DNA of 64,000 bases, taken from contig NC_013523.1 in the NCBI RefSeq assembly GCF_000024985.1, positions 124,001 through 188,000 of the forward strand, in the 5' to 3' direction. This document shows positions 26,896-35,702 of the stretch, piece after piece (position 1 is the first letter of the stretch; every line of letters starts with the position of its first letter). The position numbers and the translations under genes are program-made. The notes beneath the pieces are model-generated. The model made no database searches. It was given only the letters and a program-made list of their open reading frames with translations, and was not told the origin of the DNA. The stretch comes from Sphaerobacter thermophilus DSM 20745. GTDB taxonomy: Bacteria > Chloroflexota > Chloroflexia > Thermomicrobiales > Thermomicrobiaceae.

Positions 26896-28122
26896 GTGCA
26901 GGCGCTGCAGTTCAGCGACAACATTCCCCGCTATGTGCTGTCGAAGGTCGTCGGGCGAGGCTATCGGAAGGTGTTCTGGAGCGACCTCGCCTGCTTGCAG
27001 TTGCGAGACGTCCCGCCGCCCCGGCTGCCGACCCCGGAGTGGGTGCGCGTCAAGACGCGCTACGGTGGCATCTGCGGTAGCGACCTGGGGACGATCCTCC
27101 TCCACACCAGCACCGCCACCACTCCGTTCGTGTCCTTCCCCTTCACGCTCGGCCACGAGAACGTGGGCACGATCGAGGAGATCGGGAGCGCCGTCGAAGG
27201 GTTCGCCGTCGGGCAGCGGGTCGTGGTCGATCCGGTCCTCGGCTGCGAGGTGCGCGGCTTCCGCGACCTGTGCCCGGCCTGCGCGCGAGGTGATCGCAAC
27301 CTCTGCCTGCGCTTCCGCGAAGGGACCATCGCCCCCGGGATGCTCACCGGTTTCTGCCGGGACACCGGCGGGAGCTGGAGCCCCAACTTCGTCGCCCACC
27401 GGTCACAGCTCGTCCCGGTGCCGGATAGCGTCTCCGATGAGAACGCGCTGATGGCCGAGCCGTTCGCCGGGGCGCTGCATGCCGTCCTGCGCAACCGGCC
27501 GGAGGACGATCAGACGGTGTTGATCCTGGGTGCCGGGGTGCTCGGCCTCTGCACCATCGCCGCCATCCGCGCCATTGGCTCGCGCGCGCTGATCATCGTC
27601 GCGGCGCGCCACCCGCTCCAGCGGGAGATGGCCGCGCGCTACGGGGCCGATGTGATCCTGCGCGAGACACGCGGCGTCGATCTCTACCGCGCGGTCGCCC
27701 GCGAGACCGGCGGCGACGTGCACAAGCCCGTGATCGGCAAGCACGTCGTGCGGGGCGGTGCCGACCTGGTCTTCGACTGTGTGGGGTCGGACGAGACGCT
27801 CGACGACGGCCTACGCCTGACCGGCCCGGGCGGCAGGCTGGTACTGGTGGGGCTGGCGGCGGTGCCGAGCGGGGTGGACTGGTCCACCATCTGGATGAAG
27901 GAGATCACCGTCCGCGGCACCTACTGCTACGCGATCGAAGAGATCAACGGCGAGCGCATCTCGACCATGGCGCTGACGGTGCGTCTGATGGCCGAGGGGA
28001 AACTCGACCTGGCGCCGCTCGTCACCCACCGCTTCCGGCTCGAGGACTACCGCGAGGCGCTGGACACCGTCACCCGCAAGGGCCGCAGCGGCGTGATCAA
28101 GGCAGTGTTCGCGTTCGACTGA
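26896..28122 (+). CDS. Zinc-dependent MDR alcohol dehydrogenase family protein
   Basis: A 408-residue medium-chain dehydrogenase. GTG 26896 is the start, with GGAGAGGAGG directly upstream. GGICGSD and LGHENVG give catalytic zinc ligands; four cysteines in LGCEVRGFRDLCPACARGDRNLC resemble the structural zinc site. ILGAGVLGLC is the nucleotide-binding loop. A 20-residue insertion around HKPVIGKHVVRGGADLVFDCVG is normal for threonine/sorbitol dehydrogenase relatives. Substrate unknown. It is transcribed away from the surface-protein genes. Confidence 0.88.
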   Translation: MQALQFSDNIPRYVLSKVVGRGYRKVFWSDLACLQLRDVPPPRLPTPEWVRVKTRYGGICGSDLGTILLHTSTATTPFVSFPFTLGHENVGTIEEIGSAVEGFAVGQRVVVDPVLGCEVRGFRDLCPACARGDRNLCLRFREGTIAPGMLTGFCRDTGGSWSPNFVAHRSQLVPVPDSVSDENALMAEPFAGALHAVLRNRPEDDQTVLILGAGVLGLCTIAAIRAIGSRALIIVAARHPLQREMAARYGADVILRETRGVDLYRAVARETGGDVHKPVIGKHVVRGGADLVFDCVGSDETLDDGLRLTGPGGRLVLVGLAAVPSGVDWSTIWMKEITVRGTYCYAIEEINGERISTMALTVRLMAEGKLDLAPLVTHRFRLEDYREALDTVTRKGRSGVIKAVFAFD

Positions 28123-28828
28123 AGCCTCCTGCGTGTCCCGGCTTCCGTGTTCGGTGTTGTGTCCCTCATCTCCAAGGGCACGGAGCAGGGGACACGCAGC
28201 ACACAAAACCCCATCGAACTATCAAGTCCACCTCATCCCGCCGTGCGACGTCGCAGCGTTGGCAAGCCTCTGACTGAGGTGCCTCGTGCCACTTCGCCCG
28301 AACGGGCGGATACGACTACAACGCAACATCGAAACATGGAACGAAAGATGCGATACTCGTTCCATGCGAGTTACACTGATTCGGCTAGGCGCTTGTGTCC
28401 CGGTCATCCTGAGTGGAGCCGGAGGCGGCGACCAGCCGCCCCTGGCGCAGCGAAGGATTTCTCCGCCGCGTGGCCGATCCGAGGCGAGATCCTTCGCTCC
28501 GCCGCCCGCCGCTCCGCACCAGCCGGCTCCGCTCAGGATGACAGCAGCGCGGGAGCGGGTGGCGGGAGACGAGATTCATTCGCACCTGATCGTGGTGGCG
28601 TGCGAAGCCGCACGGGGCTGAGCCAGGGAGTGGCGCTGGCAGCGGATCGGTCATGCGGTTCGCTGTCGGTCGGGAGAGGAGGTGTGGCCGGAGACCAGCC
28701 GTGGGGGAGCGGCCGACGGACCAGGCGTCTCTTGTCGCCGTGCCGTCGTGCCGTTGGTCAGGTCTTCAGGTCGCAGCGCCCCGCCGTGTGGCGGGGGCTG
28801 CTGCCAGGTGAAGGGGAAGGATCCCACG
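28123..28828. other. 706-base leader/intergenic region with several palindromes
   Basis: No gene recognised. It contains a perfect 10-bp inverted repeat CATGGAACGA / TCGTTCCATG (28335-28344 and 28357-28366), a GTCATCCTGAG repeat (listed separately) and a strong hairpin CCCCGCC-GTGT-GGCGGGG at 28779-28796, 32 bases before the subtilase ATG. The last may act as an attenuator or mRNA stabiliser of the subtilase transcript. This role is inference. Confidence 0.45.
28403..28542. repeat. GTCATCCTGAG-type inverted repeat
   Basis: GTCATCCTGAGTGGAGCCGG (28403-28422) faces its near-exact complement at 28523-28542, with GCGAAGGATTTC and GAGATCCTTCGC as inner arms. This is the widespread bacterial intergenic hairpin family (TCATCCTGAGCG...CGCTCAGGATGA). 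Other copies here: 44816-44878, 52257-52373 and 61442-61519. Confidence 0.75.
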
Positions 28829-30223
28829 ATGCGACGCATTCTCACGCTCGCGGTGTTGCTTGCTCTCACGCTGAGCCAGCTTGCCTTGCCGGCCAGCGCT
28901 GCAGGTCCGGCTCGCTCCTATCTGATCCTCACTCAGGGAAACAACATCCCGCCCGGTCTCGCGAGCCAGGTGGAGTCCCAGGGCGGCACGGTCACACGCG
29001 CGATCCCGGAGGTAGGCGTCCTCGTGGCCCAGAGCGCCGATGCCGGGTTCGCTTCCAAGGCCGCGCGCCTCGGAGGGGTGCGCTCGGTCGTCCCCAACGT
29101 GAAGCTCCGATGGACGCAGCCGGTGGCCCCGGTCACCCTGAGCGCCGCCGAGGCGGCCGCGATTGAAGCCGACGGCGTGACCGACCCGTTCCTCGCGCTG
29201 CAGTGGGGCCACACGGCGGTCAAAGCACAGGAGGCATGGGCCAAGGGCGTACGGGGCGCCGGGGTCCGGGTGGCAGTGCTCGACACCGGTATCGACGCCT
29301 CCCACCCCGACCTTGCCGGGCAGGTCAACCAGGAGTTGAGCATCTCGTTCGTCCCGGGTGAGGACTGGACCCATACCCCGGGCACCGGCTTCAGCCACGG
29401 GACCCACGTCGCCGGCACGATTGCGGCCGCGGCGGACGGGAGTGGTGCGGTCGGGATCGCCCCTGAGGCGGAGCTGGTCGGGGTGAAGGTCCTGTCGGAT
29501 GCGGAAGGCACCGGCACGTTCGAGGCGGTCATCGCCGGGATCGTCTACGCCGCCAACATCGACGCCGACATCATCAACATGAGCCTCGGCGCCGTGCTCG
29601 CCCGCAGCGGCTACTGTGATGAGGAGGGCTGCGTCAGCGCCCGAGAGGTGCAGGAGTTGATGACCGCGCTCGGGCGCGCTACCACCTACGCGTACCAGCA
29701 GGGCACTACGATCATCGCCTCGGCCGGCAACGACGCCATCAACGGCGACAAGGACAAGGACGGCCTCCATGTGCCGTCGGATGCCCCACATGTCCTCTCG
29801 ATCTCGGCCACCGGGCCGCTCGGCTGGGCCCTCGACCCGTCGACCGACCTCGACGTTCCGGCGTTCTACACCAACTATGGCCGCTCGGTGATCGACTTCG
29901 CGGCTCCCGGCGGCAACGTCGACTTCGCGCTCGAGGAGTCCGGCCTGTTGTGCTTCGTCGCCGGGGCCCTTGCCCCGTGCTGGGTGTTCGATCTGGTCTT
30001 CAGCACGATTGAGGATGGCGGCTACGGCTGGGCCGCCGGGACCAGCATGGCCGCACCGCACGTCTCCGGCGTCGCGGCGCTGATCATCAGCCAGAACGGT
30101 GGCTCGATGAAGCCGCAGCATGTGGAGCGCGACCTGCGCGCCGCGGCGGACGACCTGGGCCAGCCCGGGAACGACCCCTTCTATGGCAAGGGCCGGGTCA
30201 ACGCGGAGCGGGCGATCCGCTAG
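28829..30223 (+). CDS. Secreted subtilisin-like serine protease (S8)
   Basis: A 464-residue preproenzyme; ATG 28829 after GGGGAAGGATC. A signal peptide (MRRILTLAVLLALTLSQLALPASAAG) is followed by an inhibitor I9-like propeptide (about residues 30-95). The S8 domain has Asp in VAVLDTGIDASHPDL, His in HGTHVAGTI, the oxyanion Asn in ASAGND and Ser in GTSMAAPHVSG. There is no C-terminal anchor, so it is probably released. Two cysteine pairs (YCDEEGC; LLCF...PCWV) may form disulfides. A terminator follows at 30250. Confidence 0.93.
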   Translation: MRRILTLAVLLALTLSQLALPASAAGPARSYLILTQGNNIPPGLASQVESQGGTVTRAIPEVGVLVAQSADAGFASKAARLGGVRSVVPNVKLRWTQPVAPVTLSAAEAAAIEADGVTDPFLALQWGHTAVKAQEAWAKGVRGAGVRVAVLDTGIDASHPDLAGQVNQELSISFVPGEDWTHTPGTGFSHGTHVAGTIAAAADGSGAVGIAPEAELVGVKVLSDAEGTGTFEAVIAGIVYAANIDADIINMSLGAVLARSGYCDEEGCVSAREVQELMTALGRATTYAYQQGTTIIASAGNDAINGDKDKDGLHVPSDAPHVLSISATGPLGWALDPSTDLDVPAFYTNYGRSVIDFAAPGGNVDFALEESGLLCFVAGALAPCWVFDLVFSTIEDGGYGWAAGTSMAAPHVSGVAALIISQNGGSMKPQHVERDLRAAADDLGQPGNDPFYGKGRVNAERAIR

Positions 30224-30249
30224 GCGCGGAGCCCACCCCAGCATGACGA

Positions 30250-30274
30250 CGGGCCGCCCAGCCAGGGCGGCCCG
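30250..30274 (+). terminator. Terminator hairpin after subtilase gene
   Basis: CGGGCCGCC (30250-30258) pairs perfectly with GGCGGCCCG (30266-30274), 7-nt loop CAGCCAG, followed by TTCCGTGTTC. It lies 27 bases past the stop codon. Confidence 0.7.
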
Positions 30275-30366
30275 TTCCGTGTTCGCTCGATCGATGCGTC
30301 ATGCGTGTCCCGTGGCCGTCGGCGCGGTGCCTGCCACGCCGCTCGGGCAGTGGTGCCGCTCGACGG

Positions 30367-31503
30367 CTACGACATCGGCACCTGGGGGATGATCTTGCCC
30401 TCGATGCGCTCGAAGATCTCGTCCAGGCTGTGTCCGGTGATCGTCACACCGTGGTTCTTGAGCCCGATCACGGCGCGGCTCGGGTCCGGCTCCTGGCGGA
30501 CCAGCTCGGCCACGGCGGTCGCGAGCTGGATCGTGCCGCAGGGGTAGTTGATCTCGGTCGAGCGAATGCCGTCCATCCAGGCGTGGACGTGCACGATGGC
30601 CCCGACTTCCGGGTGCTCGCGGTAGATCATCCAGTGCTCGATGGCGTCGACGGAGACCCGGCGCGGCTGCACGTTGGGTGGCACGCTCAGGATCATGGCC
30701 GGCGTCTCCGGGTCGAAGTCGGAGACGAGCAGGATATCCCGCCCGATCACCTCCAGCTTGCTCTTGTCGACACCGCTGGCGCTCATCCAGAAACGCTTCT
30801 CGTCCTTGCGCGCACTGAGGTTGCCGTAGCTGAGCCCGCCGATGCCGTAGAGGCGCATCACATGGCGCAGGTCACGCGGGCCGAGGATCTCGTGGATCGG
30901 GAACGGAGCCGGCAAGAGGTTCATGGCGTCCAGCTTCTGCCCGGCCCGGGTGAGCTGCTGCGTGATCTCGTCGCCGTTCCAGAGTTCCTCTTCCAAGTCG
31001 GTCTTGAAGATGTTGTTGATCACCAGTTGCGACGAGGCCAGCGGCTGGATGCGATCGTAGATGCGGGCGAAGAACTCGTCATCCTCCCCCGGGGTGTACG
31101 TGACGACGTAGTGCCCTTGCTCCATGGTCAGGAAGTGGGCTTCCAGCCCGTTCTCGCCCCGCGCCAGGAGGATACCGAGGTTCGAGAGCGCTCGAACCAG
31201 GTACGGGTAGCCGGTCCGGATGAAGTCCTCGGGGTAGTAGTCCAGATCGACGATGGCCGTGACGAACGTCGCCTGCGCCTTCCGCCGGTACGGCTGCGGG
31301 TTGTCCGGGTCAACGACGTTGAGCACGAGCCGGATGTCCGGGACTGGCTTTTCGTGGTAGGTGTGGCCCCGGCGCAGCAGTTCCCGCTTCAGCCCTTCGG
31401 CGAACCAGCGCTGGGTCTCGGTCCGCAGCTCGCCGATCACGGAGAAATCCGGTGCGGCTGCCTGGTTGGCGTTCAGAAGAGAGTACCCGGTTTCGACAGT
31501 CAT
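30367..31503 (-). CDS. Class II aldolase/adducin protein with N-terminal extension domain
   Basis: A 378-residue protein from ATG 31503. The C-terminal half (about residues 185-378) is a class II aldolase/adducin domain: GGLSYGNLSARKDEKRFWMSASGVDK, metal ligands in AIVHVHAWMDG and the late His in VIGLKNHGVTITG. Family members cleave sugar phosphates or decarboxylate. Residues 1-180 are a separate domain (WFAEGLKRELLRRG, RLVLNVVDPDNPQPYRRKAQATFV) that I do not recognise as a named family. Standalone aldolases are about 210-260 residues, so this is a fusion. Confidence 0.8.
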   Translation of the reverse strand: MTVETGYSLLNANQAAAPDFSVIGELRTETQRWFAEGLKRELLRRGHTYHEKPVPDIRLVLNVVDPDNPQPYRRKAQATFVTAIVDLDYYPEDFIRTGYPYLVRALSNLGILLARGENGLEAHFLTMEQGHYVVTYTPGEDDEFFARIYDRIQPLASSQLVINNIFKTDLEEELWNGDEITQQLTRAGQKLDAMNLLPAPFPIHEILGPRDLRHVMRLYGIGGLSYGNLSARKDEKRFWMSASGVDKSKLEVIGRDILLVSDFDPETPAMILSVPPNVQPRRVSVDAIEHWMIYREHPEVGAIVHVHAWMDGIRSTEINYPCGTIQLATAVAELVRQEPDPSRAVIGLKNHGVTITGHSLDEIFERIEGKIIPQVPMS

Positions 31504-31616
31504 GGTATTGTCACCAACTCCCTGCACTCGCGGGCTGGATCGGGTCCGCCACGAGCGACGTCCCGGCGCCGCGGTCGCGGCGCCCGCTGGGATTCTTGCA
31601 GATACTGCGCCCCGGG

Positions 31617-32579
31617 TCAACGGCGCGAAGTTGCCGCAACCGGCATGGTCAGGTCGTTTGCGGCTCGCACACGGAGGGAACGGGGCAAGACGACGGCGCG
31701 GATATCGGTCGCCCCAGGCTGCTCACCGTCGCACTCGAAGAGCAATGTACCCTCTGCCTCGACCATGACCTCCCGGCCAGTCAGGTGGAGCACCGCCGCG
31801 TGCCCGATGTGCCGCCCCCGGTAAACCCGCGGCAGGAGCGACCCGAGCAGGATCCGGCGCGGGACCTCCCGCAGCACCAGCACCTCGAACAGCCCGTCAG
31901 TCAGCGAGGCCATCGGGGCCATGTCCATGCCGCCCGCGTGATAGCGGCCGTTGGCAAGCACCACCATCCCGATCGGCCCGTGGAATATCGTCTGGCCGTC
32001 GACCACGACGCGCGCGACGTGGCCGCGGAAGGTGAGGATCGTCCGTGCCGCGCCCAGGAAGTAGGCAAGGAACGGGCCGAGGGCCTTGGACGAGCGGTTG
32101 AGCAGTGCGGCGGTTTCCGCGCCGAGGCCGACATCGGCCACGTTCAGGAAGTAGCGGTTGCGGGCGGCGCCGTCCTCCTGATAGGTGATCCGCCCGACGT
32201 CCACCGTGTAGACCTTCCCGTCGGTCAGAACCGACAGGGCATGGTCGGTGTTGCGGATGCCGAGGGAGCGGGAGAAGTCGCGCCCTGTGCCGCAGGGGAC
32301 GACGGAGACGACGACGTCGGGCGCGAGCGGTCGGCCGTCGTCGAAGAGACCGTTGACCACCTCGTTCAGCGTGCCGTCGCCGCCCGCCACCAGGATCTCC
32401 CGCGCGCCGCCGAGGACGAGGTCGCGTGCCAGGCGAGTCGCGTCGCCGGGGGCGCTCGTCAGGTGTTCTCGGACGGTGATGCCCCGGGCGCGGAGGCGCC
32501 CAGCCACGCCCGGCCAGACCCGCCGGTTGCGGCCGTTCCCCGAGGCGGGGTTGATGATGGCGTCGACCTCCTGGATCAT
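31617..32579 (-). CDS. YegS/BmrU-type lipid (diacylglycerol-like) kinase
   Basis: A 320-residue kinase of the DAGK/YegS family. The start at 32579 (MIQEVDAIINPASGNG) has GAGGGAG upstream. Signature motifs are INPASGNGRNRR, LVAGGDGTLNEVVNG and VVPCGTGRDFSRSLG; the GGDGT and GTGxD loops bind ATP. The remainder is a beta-sandwich lipid-binding domain. Family members phosphorylate diacylglycerol, phosphatidylglycerol or undecaprenol. It is transcribed in the same direction as the aldolase gene, 113 bases away, so a loose operon is possible. Confidence 0.9.
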   Translation of the reverse strand: MIQEVDAIINPASGNGRNRRVWPGVAGRLRARGITVREHLTSAPGDATRLARDLVLGGAREILVAGGDGTLNEVVNGLFDDGRPLAPDVVVSVVPCGTGRDFSRSLGIRNTDHALSVLTDGKVYTVDVGRITYQEDGAARNRYFLNVADVGLGAETAALLNRSSKALGPFLAYFLGAARTILTFRGHVARVVVDGQTIFHGPIGMVVLANGRYHAGGMDMAPMASLTDGLFEVLVLREVPRRILLGSLLPRVYRGRHIGHAAVLHLTGREVMVEAEGTLLFECDGEQPGATDIRAVVLPRSLRVRAANDLTMPVAATSRR

Positions 32580-32803
32580 CCGGCTCCCTCGTGTATGCAT
32601 GTGTGTAATGGCGGCACGCGTCTACCGCCCGGCTCGTAGTCGGGCGCCTCGAGTGCTGGCGCGGGTCGGATCGCGCGGGCTCCGAACCCGCCCCTACGTG
32701 CACGTTCGAGACGGGTGGACGACGCGGGCTGAGTATATCGGGAATGTCCCTTCCCGCGGAAGGGGCGGGGTCTGCGTCGGCCGGGGTGTCCAATGCCGGT
32801 CGG

Positions 32804-32829
32804 TGCCCGGGGGTTTACCCCCGGGCACG
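32804..32829. repeat. GTGCCCGGGG hairpin repeat
   Basis: GTGCCCGGGGG / CCCCCGGGCAC around a short TTTA-type loop, just past the stop of the leftward amidohydrolase. The same hairpin appears at 48445-48472 and, in altered form, at 44729-44763 and 59540-59562. Here it may serve as a terminator. Confidence 0.65.
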
Positions 32830-32915
32830 CGCCACGGCGTCCGGATCTTCACATCGCCATGCTGGAACAGGAACACGGCGCGACGTTGCCCTCCCCGGCG
32901 CCCAGCCGGCCGTCC

Positions 32916-34127
32916 CTACATGGGCCGCACGGTGAGCCGGCCGCTCTGCCAGACGTGGGTCACGTGTCGCAGGGCGGCGACGCTGGTGGTGGGGTCTCCC
33001 TCGACCAGGATCAGGTCGGCCGCCAGCCCGGCGCGCACCCGGCCGATCTCGCCCTCCAGACCCAGAGCCTCGGCTGCGATGCTGGTGGCCGCCGCGAGCG
33101 CTTCTGTCGGCGGCAGCCCTGCCCCGACCAGGCACTCGATCTCTTCCACCAGCGACGGGTGCGGGGTGCCCGGGGACCCGGCATCCGACCCCGCGCCGAT
33201 GCGCACCCCGGCGTCGCGCGCGATGGCGACCGCTTCCCGGTGACGCTCGACGATGGCCCGGGCCTTGGCGCTGGCGTACTCCGGCACCCCGGCCGCGCCC
33301 GCGACCTGCTGGTAGACGAAGAGCGTCGGCACCAGGATGGTGCCCGCATCGGCCATGCGCCTGGCCTGCTCGCGGGTCAGGAAGTGGCCGTGCTCGATGG
33401 TATCGACCCCGGCGTCGAGGCAGTTGGTGATCCCCTCCTCACCGATGGCGTGCGCCGCGACCTTCACCCCACGCCGGTGGGCCTGCTGGGTGATGATCGC
33501 CAGCTCCTCCGGCAGCAGCTCCACGTCGTCAACCGCCTCTCCGGCCGCGCGGCCATAGACCCCGCCGGTGGCGGAGACCTTGATGACCTGGGCTCCGGCG
33601 AAGAGCTGGGTGCGAACTCCCTTCAGCGCCTCGGCCGGGCCATCCACCATAAGGCCCCAGAAGGGATCGTGGCCGCCGGTCATGATCAAGGTGCGGCCGG
33701 AGGCGACGATGCGCGGGCCGGGCACCCACCCGGCCGCGACCGCTTCCGCCAGGCGGATCGCCAGGTCGTGAGGCGAGCCCAGGTCGCGCACCGTGGTGAT
33801 ACCCGCGTCGCGCTGCGCCAGCCCGTGGCCCACACTCCGGAGCAACGTCTGCTCCGGCGTCTCCAGCGCCAGGGTCGCGACCGGATCGGCGCCCGCGCTC
33901 CAGGTCAGGTGGACGTGCAGGTCGATCAGCCCGGGGAGCAGCGTGCGGCCATCCCCCGCGACCAGCCGTCCGCTGCTCCGTGCCTCGCCCAGCAGGCTGG
34001 CCGGCACCGCACCCGCCGGCAGGATGTCCGCGATGCGGCCGGCGTCGATGACCACCGTGTGGCGGCCGTCCAGGAGCCGCTCGCCGTCGAAGATCGCCAC
34101 GTCGTGGATGACGTAGTTTGCTGCCAC
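32916..34127 (-). CDS. Metal-dependent amidohydrolase (imidazolonepropionase-like)
   Basis: A 403-residue amidohydrolase-superfamily enzyme. Metal ligands: LIDLHVHLTW (HxH), the Lys in VIKVSATGGVYG, His in AAHAIGEEG, His in IEHGHFL and Asp in IGAGSDAGSPG. The N- and C-terminal beta segments form the usual composite sandwich. This subgroup includes Xaa-Pro/Xaa-Arg dipeptidases and imidazolonepropionase-like hydrolases. No signal peptide was seen. Substrate unknown. Confidence 0.9.
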   Translation of the reverse strand: MAANYVIHDVAIFDGERLLDGRHTVVIDAGRIADILPAGAVPASLLGEARSSGRLVAGDGRTLLPGLIDLHVHLTWSAGADPVATLALETPEQTLLRSVGHGLAQRDAGITTVRDLGSPHDLAIRLAEAVAAGWVPGPRIVASGRTLIMTGGHDPFWGLMVDGPAEALKGVRTQLFAGAQVIKVSATGGVYGRAAGEAVDDVELLPEELAIITQQAHRRGVKVAAHAIGEEGITNCLDAGVDTIEHGHFLTREQARRMADAGTILVPTLFVYQQVAGAAGVPEYASAKARAIVERHREAVAIARDAGVRIGAGSDAGSPGTPHPSLVEEIECLVGAGLPPTEALAAATSIAAEALGLEGEIGRVRAGLAADLILVEGDPTTSVAALRHVTHVWQSGRLTVRPM

Positions 34128-34255
34128 CGTCGTCTCTCCCTCGCCTGCTCCCTACCCGTGGATTCCGCGTCGAATCGGTCGGTTCCGCCGCCGACCGCGA
34201 CCGGTCACACTCTACCGCACCGCCGCAAGGGTGCGCACGTACGCGGGTTCCTGGG

Positions 34256-34285
34256 TTGACAGCCGTGGAAAGCGGCTGCTATCCT
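34256..34285 (+). promoter_or_regulatory. Sigma70-type promoter upstream of M23 peptidase region
   Basis: TTGACA at 34256-34261, 18-nt spacer, TATCCT at 34280-34285. Predicted start near 34292. It is followed by a structured leader before the M23 reading frame. Confidence 0.65.
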
Positions 34286-34291
34286 GGCCCC

Positions 34292-34464
34292 GCGCTGGTG
34301 CGGTCGCATTCTGGGGGACGTGCCGGCTCGGGGGGAGATGCCGGCGCAGGCGACCGCACGCGACATCGGGGGAGGAACCGGGAAGGGTGCGGGATCGCTG
34401 GGAAGACCAGCGACGCGACCCGGTGCATGGTGCTGGGTCGACGCTCGCCGGGACACATGACGTT
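34292..34464 (+). promoter_or_regulatory. Highly structured 5' leader, class unknown
   Basis: About 170 nt between the promoter and the first plausible start. GTGCGGTCGC (34298-34307) pairs exactly with GCGACCGCAC (34350-34359), enclosing two GCCGGC boxes. Then come GGGGGAGGAACCGGG, a TCGCTGG-GAAGA-CCAGCGA hairpin, and GACCC/GGGTC arms. A leader of this kind before a cell-wall hydrolase suggests a riboswitch. I compared it by eye with the c-di-AMP (ydaO) class and did not find the required downstream consensus. Confidence 0.4.
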
Positions 34465-34752
34465 GTGAGATTCGGCTGGCGTCCGTGGGAGGACGTCGGC
34501 AATGGCGGGGACGCGAGCCCCGCCGCATCGCCGCCCACACCGCCGGAGACGTCCGGGTCCCCGGAGTCTCCCCGTCATCCCACCCCCGAAACACCGCTCC
34601 CCGCTTTCACTGATGCTCTGCCGATCACTCCAGAGGTGACGCCGCGCCGGTCGCGACTGAGCGCGCGGCTCACGCACGCAGTGGTGCTCGCCGTCACGGT
34701 CGCGGTGGTGGCTGGGGGCGGATTCTGGAACCGCGCCCCGGTCCCAAGCTAG
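34465..34752 (+). CDS. N-terminal membrane segment of M23 peptidase, ending at an in-frame TAG
   Basis: An open frame (GTG 34465 is one possible start; the frame is open from 34231) with a Pro/Ser/Thr-rich cytoplasmic part. It ends in RLTHAVVLAVTVAVVAGGGFWNRAPVPS, a membrane helix, then TAG at 34750-34752. The next open codons, 15 bases later and in the same frame, begin the LysM/M23 protein, which lacks any export signal of its own. I read the two as one ancestral gene divided by an amber codon. Alternatively it is a small separate membrane protein. Confidence 0.5.
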   Translation: MRFGWRPWEDVGNGGDASPAASPPTPPETSGSPESPRHPTPETPLPAFTDALPITPEVTPRRSRLSARLTHAVVLAVTVAVVAGGGFWNRAPVPS

Positions 34753-34767
34753 CCGGGCGGCAGCGAT

Positions 34768-35673
34768 GTGATGCGGTATGCCTCAGTCGCGAGCGCGGGC
34801 GGGCCGGATTTCTCCATCCCGGCGTTTGGCGGGGTTGGCCTGAGCGGCTACCTGAGCGCTGCGGGTGTGTCGGTCACGGTGCCCCAACTCGAGGTCGCCA
34901 CCTACATGACGGTCGAGGGGCAGACGGTGGCCGACGTGGCGCGGGAGACCGGCCGCACGGTCGAGACGCTGCTGGCCGCCAACAATCTGATGGATGCCGA
35001 GAGCGAGTTGCCGGCCGGTACGTCGCTGCGGGTGCCGCCGACCGACGGCATCCTGCACACGGTCGTCGAGGGCGACACCGTCGAGTCGCTGGCCGCGACC
35101 TACGGGGTGGAGCCCTCCGCCATCCGCGACTATCTCCCGAACGGGTTGAGCGCCGGGGCGCCGCTCGTGGTCGGGCGCGATGTCATGATCCCCGGAGGGA
35201 CGCGACCCGCGCCGCTGCCCATCCCGTCGCGGGTCGCCGTTGCGCCGCACGGGCCGACGCCGATCGAGCCCGGCACGCCGGCACCCGAAGCACCGGAGGT
35301 GGGCGTTGCGACCGGGTCCTTCATCTGGCCCACCGAAGGCATCATCACCCAGTACTTCCACGAGGGCCACAGCGGGTGGGACATCGCCAACCAGATCTAT
35401 ACGCCGCTCTACGCGGCCGACGGCGGGGTGGTCACCTTCGCGGGCTGGAATGACTACGGCCTGGGCTACGCCGTCAGCATCGACCACGGCAACGGCTTCG
35501 TGACCTGGTACGGCCACCTGGCCGAGGAGCCCGCGGTGTCGGTCGGGCAGCCGGTCGCGCAGGGGGACTACATCGGCCCGATGGGCAGCACCGGCTACTC
35601 GACAGGGCCGCACTTGCACTTCATCATCGAGCTCGACGGGGTCTACCAGGACCCGGCGCTGTACCTTCACTAG
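34768..35673 (+). CDS. LysM-M23 peptidoglycan endopeptidase (possibly truncated at 5' end)
   Basis: A 301-residue frame from GTG 34768, in the same frame as the preceding segment. Two LysM-like units (TVEGQTVADVARETGR; TVVEGDTVESLAATYGV) are followed by a Pro-rich linker and an M23 domain. The zinc site is intact: HSGWD (HxxxD), WYGHLAEEP and GPHLHFIIELDG. The enzyme should cleave peptidoglycan cross-bridges outside the membrane. From 34768 there is no signal peptide, which suggests the true protein begins upstream and the TAG at 34750 is a nonsense change, readthrough site or sequence error. mreB follows. Confidence 0.75.
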   Translation: MMRYASVASAGGPDFSIPAFGGVGLSGYLSAAGVSVTVPQLEVATYMTVEGQTVADVARETGRTVETLLAANNLMDAESELPAGTSLRVPPTDGILHTVVEGDTVESLAATYGVEPSAIRDYLPNGLSAGAPLVVGRDVMIPGGTRPAPLPIPSRVAVAPHGPTPIEPGTPAPEAPEVGVATGSFIWPTEGIITQYFHEGHSGWDIANQIYTPLYAADGGVVTFAGWNDYGLGYAVSIDHGNGFVTWYGHLAEEPAVSVGQPVAQGDYIGPMGSTGYSTGPHLHFIIELDGVYQDPALYLH

Positions 35674-35702
35674 CGCGCCGTGCCGGGCTGCTCGCGACCG
35701 TA

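Noticed and set aside
34292-34464. c-di-AMP (ydaO) riboswitch
   Set aside because: GGGGGAGGAACC resembles one conserved block, but the GGGTGAA and CCGAATCCGACAGC blocks are absent.
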